This document shows, piece after piece, positions 1 to 6,902 of a stretch of DNA of 64,000 nucleotides. Both the position numbers and the translations under genes were made by a program. The notes under the pieces were generated by a model. That model did not search any database, was not told the DNA's origin, and saw only the letters and a program-made list of their open reading frames with translations. The stretch comes from Dermatophilus congolensis (GTDB lineage: Bacteria > Actinomycetota > Actinomycetes > Actinomycetales > Dermatophilaceae), in NCBI GenBank assembly GCA_030538115.1, contig JAUNUP010000008.1, positions 129,731 to 193,730 of the forward strand, in the 5' to 3' direction. How positions within the stretch are numbered: position 1 is the first letter of the stretch; each line of letters begins with the position of its first letter.

Positions 1-267
1 CGTGAGTTGGCCGGCGAACATCGTCGCGGTGCCCGCCGTGAGCATGACCCGCGTGCCGAACCGGTCGAGCAGCAGCCCCGCCGGAATCTGCATGCCGGAG
101 TAGACGAGCAGTTGCAGCACGACGAACGTCGAGACGATGCCCGCGGTGGTGCCGAACCGATCGGCGGCCTCGAGCCCGACCACTCCGAACGAAGTGCGCT
201 GCATCACCGCTACGGCGTATGCCGCGCAGCCGATGAGCCAGATCACCCACGCCCGAGGAGTCCCCAC
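1..267 (-). CDS. MFS transporter, N-terminal part (runs off left edge)
   Basis: These are the first 89 codons of a major facilitator superfamily transporter; the remainder lies outside the window. The minus-strand translation has a hydrophobic first segment (about residues 7-22), a second one (about 44-63) and then LLLDRFGTR at residues 65-73, which matches the conserved loop between membrane segments 2 and 3 of MFS proteins. The substrate cannot be told from this part. I chose the GTG at 267, after a GGTAGG stretch some 13-16 bases upstream; another nearby GTG is possible. A hairpin at 303-339 separates it from the acyl-CoA synthetase gene upstream, so it probably has its own promoter. Confidence 0.75.
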   Translation of the reverse strand, partial: MGTPRAWVIWLIGCAAYAVAVMQRTSFGVVGLEAADRFGTTAGIVSTFVVLQLLVYSGMQIPAGLLLDRFGTRVMLTAGTATMFAGQLT

Positions 268-302
268 GTCGGGTGATTGTGCCCTACCTGGGCCGGGATG
301 CA

Positions 303-339
303 CGAAGACGGCCCGAGAGTACGCTCCGGGCCGTCTTCG
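303..339 (-). terminator. Hairpin terminator after the acyl-CoA synthetase gene
   Basis: A perfect 13-bp inverted repeat (303-315 with 327-339, 11-nt loop) lies 30 bases past the stop codon of the synthetase gene at 369-2075. There is no T-run after it, as is common for terminators in high-GC actinobacteria. Confidence 0.75.
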
Positions 340-368
340 GTGTGTGGTCAGCTCTTGGGGCTATGTGG

Positions 369-2075
369 TCACCCCTTAAGGCCGGGGAAATCGTCGTCGC
401 GGTACTCGCCCTCCGGACGCGTGCCCTGGATCTCCTCCTCGCGGGTGCGCAGCTCGACGCGGCGGATCTTGCCGCTGATCGTCTTGGGCAGTTCGCCGAA
501 TTCGAGGCGGCGCAGGCGTTGGAAGGGAGCGAGGTTCTCGCGGCAGTGGCGCAGGATCGACTCGGCGGTCTCGGCGTTCTGCTCGTACCCGGCCGCGAGC
601 ACGACATACGCCTTGGGCACGGCGAGGCGCACCGGGTCGGGAGCGGGCACGACCGCGGATTCGGCGACAGCCGGGTGCTCCATGAGCACCGACTCCAGCT
701 CGAACGGGGAGATCTTGTAGTCGCTGGCCTTGAAGACGTCGTCGGTGCGGCCGACGAACATGATGCGGCCGGTCTCGTCGCGGGAGGCCACGTCGCCGGT
801 GTGGTAGTAGCCGCCGGCGATCGCCTCGTCGTTGCGCTCCTTGTCGTGCATGTAGCCCTTCATGAGGGCGACCGGGTGCTTGGACAGGTCGAGGCACAGT
901 TCGCCCTCGTCCTGGGCGAGTTCGCCGGTCATCGGGTCGATGAGCACCGACGGGATGCCGGGTAGCGGGCGGCCCATCGAGCCGGGCACGACCTCCTGGC
1001 CGGGGCTGTTGCCGACCTGGCAGGTGGTCTCGGTCTGGCCGAAGCCGTCGCGGATGGTCAGGCCCCAGTGCTTCTCGACCTGAGCGATGACCTCGGGGTT
1101 GAGTGGCTCGCCGGCACCGACGATCTCGCGCAGGGCACCCTTGCGGCCGGCGATGTCGGCCTGGATGAGCATGCGCCACACAGTCGGAGGCGCACAGAAC
1201 GTCGTCACGCCGCAGCGCTCCATCTCGCGCAGCAGGCCCGCGGCGTCGAAGCGCGCGTAGTTGTAGGTGAACACGGTCGCGCCCGCGATCCACGGGGCGA
1301 AGAAGCAGCTCCACGCGTGCTTGGCCCAGCCGGGGGAGGAGATGGCCAGGTGTACGTCGTCATCGCGCAGACCGAGCCAGTACATCGTCGACAGGTGGCC
1401 GACCGGGTACGAGACCTGGGTGTGCTCGACGAGCTTGGGGCGGCTCGTGGTGCCGGAGGTGAAGTAGAGCAGGAGTGTGTCGTCTGCCTGGGTGACGACC
1501 TCGTTGGCCGGGGCGTCGGCGCGCTGCTGGGCAGCGTGGATGTCGAGGAAGCCGTCTGCCTCACCGGCGCACATGAGGCGCAGGTCGGGCAGTTCGTCTT
1601 TGGCCCAGTACATCTTGGCGGCGTCGGCGGGGCCGCACAGGATGCCCTTGGCGTTCGCGCGCTCGATGCGCTCGCGCAGGTCAGCGGCGCCCAGCGCGGT
1701 GGTCGTGGGGGCGATGACGCCGCCGATCTTCATGATCGCGAGCATCGAATCCCACAGTTCGACCTGGTTGCCGAGCATCACGAGGACGGCGTCGCCCTTA
1801 CCGAGCCCTTGCTCACGCAACCACGCGGCGAGCTTGTCTGAGCGTTCGCGCATCTGAGCGAACGTGTACTTCTCCTCCGAGCCGTCCTCTTCGACGATCC
1901 AGAGGGCGTAGTCGTCGGCCTTGCTGCGGGCGAGGGAGTCGAACCAGTCGATGGCCCAGTTGAATGCCCCGGTGATGTCGGGCCATTCGAAGCCGGCGAC
2001 GGCGGCGTCGTAGTCGTCGCGGGTCTCGATGAGAAAGGCGCGGGCGGCGGCGTAGGCGTCGTGAGCAGTCGGCAT
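369..2075 (-). CDS. Medium-chain acyl-CoA synthetase (AMP-forming)
   Basis: A 568-residue acyl-adenylate-forming enzyme that should activate a carboxylic acid with ATP and CoA to the acyl-CoA in the cytoplasm. The ATP-binding loop YFTSGTTSRPK is at residues 204-214. Further on are the DGFGQTETT adenylate motif, the YHTGD motif, and near the end PKTISGKIRR with the catalytic lysine at about residue 536. Overall it resembles the medium-chain/benzoate-type (ACSM-like) synthetases more than acetyl-CoA synthetase, whose family is longer. The real substrate cannot be read from sequence. It stands alone, between yajQ upstream and a hairpin terminator downstream. The ATG at 2075 gives a full-length N-terminus. 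Confidence 0.88.
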   Translation of the reverse strand: MPTAHDAYAAARAFLIETRDDYDAAVAGFEWPDITGAFNWAIDWFDSLARSKADDYALWIVEEDGSEEKYTFAQMRERSDKLAAWLREQGLGKGDAVLVMLGNQVELWDSMLAIMKIGGVIAPTTTALGAADLRERIERANAKGILCGPADAAKMYWAKDELPDLRLMCAGEADGFLDIHAAQQRADAPANEVVTQADDTLLLYFTSGTTSRPKLVEHTQVSYPVGHLSTMYWLGLRDDDVHLAISSPGWAKHAWSCFFAPWIAGATVFTYNYARFDAAGLLREMERCGVTTFCAPPTVWRMLIQADIAGRKGALREIVGAGEPLNPEVIAQVEKHWGLTIRDGFGQTETTCQVGNSPGQEVVPGSMGRPLPGIPSVLIDPMTGELAQDEGELCLDLSKHPVALMKGYMHDKERNDEAIAGGYYHTGDVASRDETGRIMFVGRTDDVFKASDYKISPFELESVLMEHPAVAESAVVPAPDPVRLAVPKAYVVLAAGYEQNAETAESILRHCRENLAPFQRLRRLEFGELPKTISGKIRRVELRTREEEIQGTRPEGEYRDDDFPGLKG

Positions 2076-2171
2076 GAAGAAATGTAACCAGAGTTAATGA
2101 CGACTTACTAGACTTGCGCGCCGATGACTTCGCGCGCCGGAGGTGACGTGCGCGAGAAGCCGCCGGCTCAG

Positions 2172-2228
2172 TGTCCCGCGGTACTCCTGCTGGCAGTGCA
2201 GGCCGAGGATGACGTGTACCGCGGGACA
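2172..2228. repeat. 13-bp inverted repeat in the yajQ/synthetase gap
   Basis: TGTCCCGCGGTAC at 2172-2184 is exactly complementary to 2216-2228, with a 31-nt interior that holds a further CCTGC/GCAGG pairing. It directly abuts the hairpin at 2229-2243. It could be part of a compound terminator, an operator for the synthetase gene, or a REP-like element; only one copy is in the window. Confidence 0.6.
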
Positions 2229-2243
2229 GGGCGCGAAGCGCCC
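2229..2243 (-). terminator. Short hairpin terminator after yajQ
   Basis: GGGCGC-GAA-GCGCCC is a perfect 6-bp hairpin 26 bases past the yajQ stop. On the plus strand it is followed by TTCTT, so it may also stop transcription from the left. Confidence 0.55.
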
Positions 2244-2268
2244 TTCTTGCCCCGGAATCAGGCGCCGG

Positions 2269-2763
2269 TCACCGGTAATTCGTGAACTGCAAAGCCACGT
2301 CGAGGTCCGACTCCTTCAGCATCCGCTGAACGGCCTGCAGATCGTCACGGCTCTTGCTCGTGACCCGCAGCTCGTCGCCTTGGATCAGCGGCTTGACGGT
2401 CTTGCCAAACTCGTCGCGGATCATCTTGCTGATCTTCTTCGCGTTCTCCTGGCTGATGCCGGCCTTGAGCGCCCCGTCGAGGCGGTAGATCTTGCCACTC
2501 GCCTTGGGCGTGCCGTCGCCGGTGTCGAGCGACTTGAGCGACACCCCGCGCTTGACGAGCTTGGTCTGCAGCACGTCGAGCACGGCGAGGCAACGCTCTT
2601 CGCTGTTGGCCTTCATCGTGATCGACTCGCCCGCCAGTTCGACGGAGGCGTCGACGCCCTTGAAGTCGTACCGCTGCGAGATCTCCTTGGCGGCCTGGTT
2701 GACGGCGTTGGCGACCTCTTGGTGGTCGACTTTGCTGACGATGTCGAACGAGCTGTCGGCCAT
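2269..2763 (-). CDS. yajQ: YajQ family nucleotide-binding protein
   Basis: A 164-residue protein of the UPF0234/YajQ family, close to the usual length of about 163. It starts [21 protein letters not shown] and contains QRYDFKG near residue 30 and a repeat of the same alpha/beta fold later, with the family's ending LQFTNYR. YajQ proteins are small cytoplasmic nucleotide-binding proteins with two RNP-like halves; some have been shown to bind cyclic di-GMP, but the role in actinobacteria is not established. The gene is monocistronic here, with an HhH-GPD gene upstream on the same strand and hairpins downstream. Confidence 0.93.
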   Translation of the reverse strand: MADSSFDIVSKVDHQEVANAVNQAAKEISQRYDFKGVDASVELAGESITMKANSEERCLAVLDVLQTKLVKRGVSLKSLDTGDGTPKASGKIYRLDGALKAGISQENAKKISKMIRDEFGKTVKPLIQGDELRVTSKSRDDLQAVQRMLKESDLDVALQFTNYR

Positions 2764-2913
2764 GGCGAGCGGCGCTCCTTGTCTGATGTGTGTCGGATCT
2801 GAGGCAGGAGAGAGGGGTTCCGGTTTCGGTGGATCGTTCCGGCATGCGGAGTTCTCCCAGATCGGGCCAGCCTAGTCGGTGGGCGCGCCCCGAATCGTAG
2901 GAGAGCGGGGGAG

Positions 2914-3486
2914 TCACCCAGTGTTGGCGCTCGCCTTGGCGGCCTTCTTGAATTCGCGCACGGCCTGCAGGCTCTCGGGGTCGGTGACGTCGGCCACGGA
3001 GCGGGTGCTGCCCGCCTCCGCGTAGGGCCCGATCGCCTCCCGCCAGCCTTCGGGTGTGATGCCGAGTTGCTTGCCGAGCAAGGCGGCGAAGATCCGGGCC
3101 TTCTGGTCGCCGAAGCCGGGCAACTCCTTGAGGCGTTTGATCAGGTCTTTCGTGTCGGCGGCGGTCGTCCAGATGGATTCGGCGTCACCGTGGTACGTCT
3201 CTGCGACTACTGTCGCGAGTTGCTGGATACGGCGCGCCATCGACCTGCCGTAGCGGTGGATGGCGGGAGGGGTGGCGCACAGCTCCTCGAACGCTGCGGT
3301 GTCGGCGGCGGCGATGGCCATCGGGTCGAGGGAGCCGAACCGTTCGAGGATCTTCGCGGGCCCGGCGAAGGCCCGCTCCATGGGGAATTGCTGGTCGAGC
3401 AGCATGCCGGTGAGCAGCGCGAATGCGTTGCTGCTGAGCACGGCGTCGGCGCGCGGGTCTTGGGTGATGCGAACGGTGGCCTCCAC
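2914..3486 (-). CDS. HhH-GPD superfamily base-excision-repair-like protein
   Basis: A 190-residue protein with a helix-hairpin-helix region (LKELPGFGDQKARIFAALLG, roughly residues 120-139) and an N-terminal stretch, AFALLTGMLLDQQFPMERAF, typical of an actinobacterial HhH-GPD family related to DNA glycosylases. It may take part in base excision repair, but the catalytic Lys/Asp pair of known glycosylases is not obvious to me, so the activity is uncertain. I placed the start at the GTG at 3486. Longer open readings to 3579 would run into the tRNA-Tyr gene and are unlikely. Confidence 0.8.
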   Translation of the reverse strand: MEATVRITQDPRADAVLSSNAFALLTGMLLDQQFPMERAFAGPAKILERFGSLDPMAIAAADTAAFEELCATPPAIHRYGRSMARRIQQLATVVAETYHGDAESIWTTAADTKDLIKRLKELPGFGDQKARIFAALLGKQLGITPEGWREAIGPYAEAGSTRSVADVTDPESLQAVREFKKAAKASANTG

Positions 3487-3557
3487 GTCGGCCGAGCCTA
3501 TGTGAGGGCGATTGGAGTCGGGCCGCCGACCCCTGGTATCGTCGTGTCGCGCACCAC

Positions 3558-3641
3558 GGCAGGTTGCCCGAGCGGCCAATGGGAGCGGACTGTAAATCCG
3601 TCGCGAAAGCTACGAAGGTTCGAATCCTTCACCTGCCACCA
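3558..3641 (+). tRNA. tRNA-Tyr (GTA)
   Basis: A full cloverleaf with a long variable arm: acceptor GGCAGGT pairs with ACCTGCC, the anticodon loop CTGTAAA carries GTA, and the T-arm is GGTTCGAATCC. The 3' CCA is encoded (3639-3641). A class II tRNA of 84 nt fits tyrosine. An integrase remnant lies just downstream, as expected for a tRNA used as an integration site. Confidence 0.97.
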
Positions 3642-3649
3642 CGTGCAAC

Positions 3650-3690
3650 AAGAGGCCCTGACCAGCGAAAACGCTGACCAGGGCCTCTTC
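3650..3690 (+). terminator. Rho-independent terminator after tRNA-Tyr
   Basis: AGAGGCCCTG at 3651-3660 pairs perfectly with 3679-3688, with a second inner stem around a GAAAA loop, and is followed by TCTATTCT. This is the clearest intrinsic terminator in the window. Confidence 0.92.
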
Positions 3691-3748
3691 TATTCTGTCC
3701 GGCGACGCGCGGCGATGACCGGGGATCGACGGTCGTTCTAGGCGTATT

Positions 3749-3962
3749 TCAGGCGCGGTTCTCCGGCTCGTCCTTCGGGCGCAGGGCTTCGGCGATGCGG
3801 CGGCGTGCTTCGTCCCCCCTGGCCTTCGATGGCATGGGCGTACACGCGCAGCAGCACAGCAACGCTGTGCCCGGCCCATTGCGCGACCTGTGTGGGTGGC
3901 ACTCCGGCCGCGAGCCAGGTGGAGACGCATGCGTGCCGCACGTCGTACCTCCTGAGTTGCAC
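3749..3962 (-). pseudogene. Tyrosine recombinase (integrase) C-terminal remnant, copy 1
   Basis: The minus strand codes for the last ~70 residues of a phage-type tyrosine recombinase: DVRHACVSTWLAAGVPPTQV, then QWAGHSVAVLLRVYAHAIEGQ. These contain the Arg-His of the catalytic box, the GH motif and the nucleophile Tyr. The reading breaks at a run of six C (3814-3819); removing one base restores GDEARRRIAEALRPKDEPEN and a stop at 3749-3751. There is no N-terminal domain. This is the decayed end of the integrase of an element that once sat in the adjacent tRNA-Tyr gene. Confidence 0.85.
3836..3950. repeat. 115-bp direct repeat, copy 1
   Basis: This segment recurs at 4362-4476 (offset 526) with almost no change and codes for the conserved integrase box in both places. 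It ends exactly where a 14-bp inverted repeat begins (3951-3964). Confidence 0.9.
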
Positions 3963-4362
3963 AGTTACTAACCGGTACGGCGGGTTGGGGTGTATGCCTG
4001 CTGGTCATAGGCTCGCGCTTGCGGATTTAGACACACTAATGGTCTCGGTGGGTCGGGGGTACTGTTCTTTCGGCGCGTGCCGACGAGCGCGGAGGCGATC
4101 ACGCGGAGGCACAGAGGCCGCCAGGTCTTTCGAATCTCCCCCGCACCCCCGTGCCGTGGCACTTCTGCTGGTAGGCGAGGTGTGCGAGAACATGTGCCGC
4201 GGCACCACCCCGGATGGTGGTGCCGTGGCACATGTCCCAGCACCCGGCACCTCCCAGCAGAAGTGCCACGGCACGAGCGAGCCGGTCACCTACTGCCCCG
4301 ACACCCGATATCCCGGGGGCCGCTCGACACGCCAGCGACCCACTAAACCTGTGCAACTCAGG
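3951..4362. other. 412-bp non-coding segment with 14-bp inverted ends, between integrase copies
   Basis: The segment starts with CCTGAGTTGCACAG (3951-3964) and ends with its exact complement CTGTGCAACTCAGG (4349-4362). It sits between the two direct copies of the integrase fragment. Inside is a 124-bp palindromic composite (4151-4274) and no credible gene: the open readings across it are arginine- and proline-rich and resemble no protein I know. It looks like a small non-autonomous element, or the product of a rearrangement between inverted and direct repeats. No transposase is encoded. Confidence 0.6.
4151..4274. repeat. Head-to-head pair of 55-bp palindromic elements (family A)
   Basis: Two 55-bp elements, 4151-4205 forward and 4220-4274 reversed, are separated by 14 nt. 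Each has 12-bp complementary ends (GTGCCGTGGCAC and GTGCCACGGCAC, with one G:T-compatible change in the first) around a 31-nt core that starts TTCTGCTGG. The same 124-bp arrangement recurs at 35755-35878, and single copies are at 35946-36000 and 48492-48547. Confidence 0.9.
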
Positions 4363-4476
4363 GGCGTACACGCGCAGCAGCACAGCAACGCTGTGCCCGG
4401 CCCATTGCGCGACCTGTGTGGGTGGCACTCCGGCCGCGAGCCAGGTGGAGACGCATGCGTGCCGCACGTCGTACCT
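4362..4476 (-). pseudogene. Integrase C-terminal remnant, copy 2 (115-bp direct repeat)
   Basis: This second copy of the 115-bp repeat again codes on the minus strand for RHACVSTWLAAGVPPTQV through VLLRVYA. Beyond the box the reading runs straight into the inverted-end sequence (4349-4362), giving a nonsense tail instead of the normal integrase C-terminus. On its other side (4477-4607) I see no integrase homology and no other gene. Confidence 0.85.
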
Positions 4477-4607
4477 GACTCGTGCCTAGCGTGTTGCGGT
4501 TGGTCGGGGTTGAGGCTGTGGATGATCAGGGGTGGCGGTGTCGGTGAGAGGGCCGACGGCAGGGTGCTCCTGGCCGCCGATCAGGACGATGACTTCTTGT
4601 ATGGGCC

Positions 4608-5141
4608 TTAGTCTCGAACCCCGTTGGTGGATCGAGGCTCAGGTCGCGCAGATGCGCCCCGTGGTGAGTTTCCCGCATCCACCACCTGACCTTCTTCAAT
4701 GCTCACAACTATGCGGTAGCTGGGTGCACTGGAGGCGCAGCTGAAATTCACCGGGGAGACCGTGACTTCGTTGTAACTCCGAGAAAGTTGAGAATCCGGG
4801 ATGTTCAGGCTGAGCTTCAGGCGCTTTTCTCCGCCATCAAGGTCGGGGAAGGGAATCAGCGAATTCGCTGCATCCCATTGACCCTCGGATATTTGAGGGG
4901 CGTAGATCGGTGCGCTCTTACACACGCCATCGACGCACGCAACGGCCGTACCTCCTGTGGGGCCGACGGGAGTGCCTGGTTCGGATGTTCTCTGAGATTC
5001 GTCCACTGGGTGCTCCGGCAGCCGGACCTCCACCCCTGAGGGTCGAGCGACGTCATTACAGGCACCGGCGGAGCAACTAGCGATGAGCGGAAGTAACCCG
5101 GCAAGTATCGCGCCGCGGCCGAGTCGTTCTCTGAGAGTCAC
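4608..5141 (-). CDS. Putative lipoprotein of unknown function
   Basis: A 177-residue protein with a lipoprotein signal: basic start MTLRERLGRG, hydrophobic ILAGLLPL, then lipobox IASC with the acylated Cys at residue 23. A Pro/Ser/Thr-rich linker follows, then a domain with three further Cys residues (GTAVACVDGVCKSAP and NFSCASS), some of which may form disulfides outside the membrane. I do not recognise the family. It starts with GTG at 5141 and is divergent from, and directly next to, the toxin-like gene at 5142. Its position beside the integrase scar suggests it came in with the former element, but this is inference. Confidence 0.65.
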   Translation of the reverse strand: MTLRERLGRGAILAGLLPLIASCSAGACNDVARPSGVEVRLPEHPVDESQRTSEPGTPVGPTGGTAVACVDGVCKSAPIYAPQISEGQWDAANSLIPFPDLDGGEKRLKLSLNIPDSQLSRSYNEVTVSPVNFSCASSAPSYRIVVSIEEGQVVDAGNSPRGASARPEPRSTNGVRD

Positions 5142-5351
5142 TTGATTCTAGCGAACACGGTAGAGGGAGTAGCCTGGGATCTCTGTCGCGATACTCCAGA
5201 TAGGCCGCAGCGACAGTTGTTTCTCGGCTTCGACACTGCGGCCCGGTTGGTCGAGGTCGTTGTGTTGGTGTTTGACGACGGCCGCGAGTCGATCGCGATT
5301 CACGCCATGCCGGCGCGGAAGCAATACCGCGAACTACTTGAGAGGAGTTGA
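5142..5351 (+). pseudogene. Toxin-like gene, probably N-terminally truncated
   Basis: The 69-codon reading has a C-terminal half, LFLGFDTAARLVEVVVLVFD followed by IHAMPARKQYRELL, that resembles a family of small actinobacterial toxins (DUF4258/BrnT-like in size) of about 90 residues. The helical N-terminus expected before it is missing. The only start is a TTG at 5142 that touches the divergent lipoprotein start, and there is no good ribosome binding site. One base separates it from the antitoxin-like gene downstream, so it looks like the eroded first half of a toxin-antitoxin pair. A functional short form cannot be excluded. Confidence 0.5.
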
Positions 5352-5352
5352 G

Positions 5353-5601
5353 ATGACGAACGGAGACATCACAAACGAGCAGATCCGGGCGTGGGCGGAC
5401 GAGGCCGAGCGCGGATACGACGTCGAGTTCTTGCGTGGCCGCATCGGTAGGCCGCGCCTCGACATTGATGGCCCCGCGCAGGTTGTTCCCGTCAGGCTGA
5501 CCCCGGCCCAATTGGCCAGGCTCGACGAGCGTGTGGCGCGCGACGGCACCACTCGGTCCGAGGCTCTCCGGACAGCCGTCGACGCCTACCTGGCGAGCTG
5601 A
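5353..5601 (+). CDS. Ribbon-helix-helix antitoxin-like protein
   Basis: An 82-residue protein whose C-terminal 45 residues (VVPVRLTPAQLARLDERVAR, then TTRSEALRTAVDAYLAS) form a classical ribbon-helix-helix DNA-binding domain as in CopG/ParD-type antitoxins. The N-terminus is acidic and probably binds the partner toxin. The start at 5353 follows a good AGAGGAG site at 5341-5347. It should neutralise the toxin-like product encoded directly upstream and repress the pair, although that toxin gene looks truncated. Confidence 0.8.
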   Translation: MTNGDITNEQIRAWADEAERGYDVEFLRGRIGRPRLDIDGPAQVVPVRLTPAQLARLDERVARDGTTRSEALRTAVDAYLAS

Positions 5602-5700
5602 GCGGCACGGTAAAGAGCCAGCCAAGCGTCTAGACAGTGAGCTGGGTCACAGTCATCATGGTGGTGTCCGCCGCGTCCTTCCTCCTCAGAGGAGCGCACC

Positions 5701-6882
5701 ATGGCTTGGAATCCCCTTTCTACCCGTCGAATCACTCTTGCGGCCGCGACTGCCGCACTTCTTGGCTCCACTGTCTTTCTTGCACCGGCCGCCAGCGGCC
5801 TTTCGGCGCGGAGTGCTCCGGCGGGTTCCGGTAAGCAGCACACGCCGCAGGTCGTCGCCACGGGGCTCGACAACCCCCGGCTCCTCTCGTTCTCATCCTC
5901 GGGTGACCTGTTCGTCGCCGAATCCGGTAAGGGTGGCGCAGGGCCTTGCATGGCCGCGCCCGAGGGGGAGGCGTGCTTCGGGATGAGCGGCGCGGTCACC
6001 CGCATCAGGCACGGCAAGCAGTCTCGGGTTCTCACCGGCCTGCCCTCGATGGCAGGCGCGAACGGCGGGGGAGCGTCCGGGCCGGCCGACGTGATCGTTG
6101 ACGGGCGTGACTACGCGGTGCTGCTCGGCCTCGGCAACGACCCCGCCGCGCGTGACAAGCTGCCCGCCTCTGGCAAGCTGCTGGGCACGGTCGCAACCGG
6201 TCGGTTCGGTCGGGGCGCACCGCGCGCGATCGCCGATCTCGTCGCCTACGAGGCTCGCGTCAACCCCGATGGTGGGGGCAAGGACACGAACCCCACGGGG
6301 CTCGAACGCGGTCGCCGCGGCGGGTACTTCGTGGCTGACGCCGGAGCGAATGCCCTGCTCGCAGTGGATCGCGGCCGCTCGAAGCGCTCGCGCGGGTACT
6401 CCGTCTCCACCGTGACGACGTTCCCCAAGCGGGAGGTCGACGCGCCGCCGATCCCGAACATGCCGCCGAAACTCGCGATGGAGTCGGTACCCACCTCCGT
6501 GGCCACCGGCCCCGACGGCGCCGCATACGTGAGCGAGTTGACCGGCTTCCCGTTCCCGAAGAGCGGCGCAACCGTGTGGCGGGTCGACAGGCACGGCACA
6601 CGCACCGTATACGCGACCGGTCTCACCAACGTCACCGACCTCGCCTGGTATCGAGGCAAGCTCTACGCCGTGCAGCTCGCGGACAACGGCATGCTCGCTG
6701 TGTCTCCGGGGCAGTTGCCGCAAGGCTCGCTCGTGCAGGTCTCCAAGAGCGGCATGCACAAGGTCGTAGCCAAGGGACTCAACGCACCGTACGGCGTCGC
6801 CTTCCGCCGCGGCTCCGCCTACCTCACGACCTGCGCCATGTGCGCGGGCCAGGGCGCGGTGGTCACAGTGGCAGTGCGGTAG
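5701..6882 (+). CDS. ScyD/ScyE family secreted protein
   Basis: A 393-residue exported protein. The N-terminus has basic residues, a hydrophobic stretch (AAATAALLGSTVFLAPAASG) and a likely signal-peptidase site near residue 35. The mature part reads as a beta-propeller built of repeated ATGLDNPRLL, VATGPDGAAYVSEL and VAKGLNAPYGVAF blades, the pattern of the ScyD/ScyE family. The name comes from cyanobacterial scytonemin clusters; in actinobacteria the role is unknown and nothing here suggests pigment synthesis. A pair of Cys (LTTCAMCAGQG) sits near the C-terminus. The ribosome site GAGGAG precedes the ATG at 5701. The acetyltransferase gene follows after 20 bases and may be co-transcribed. 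Confidence 0.82.
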   Translation: MAWNPLSTRRITLAAATAALLGSTVFLAPAASGLSARSAPAGSGKQHTPQVVATGLDNPRLLSFSSSGDLFVAESGKGGAGPCMAAPEGEACFGMSGAVTRIRHGKQSRVLTGLPSMAGANGGGASGPADVIVDGRDYAVLLGLGNDPAARDKLPASGKLLGTVATGRFGRGAPRAIADLVAYEARVNPDGGGKDTNPTGLERGRRGGYFVADAGANALLAVDRGRSKRSRGYSVSTVTTFPKREVDAPPIPNMPPKLAMESVPTSVATGPDGAAYVSELTGFPFPKSGATVWRVDRHGTRTVYATGLTNVTDLAWYRGKLYAVQLADNGMLAVSPGQLPQGSLVQVSKSGMHKVVAKGLNAPYGVAFRRGSAYLTTCAMCAGQGAVVTVAVR

Positions 6883-6902
6883 CCGCCTGTACCGTCGATG
6901 GG

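Noticed and set aside
3487..3579. A longer N-terminus for the HhH-GPD protein
   Set aside because: It would overlap the tRNA-Tyr gene and shows no homology before residue VEATV, so the GTG at 3486 was chosen.
4141..4280. CRISPR-like repeats
   Set aside because: The repeats are palindromic, face each other and are only two, with no regular unique spacers and no cas genes.
3951..4362. Insertion sequence
   Set aside because: There are inverted ends but no transposase reading frame and no short target duplication that I can recognise; I list it only as a bounded segment.
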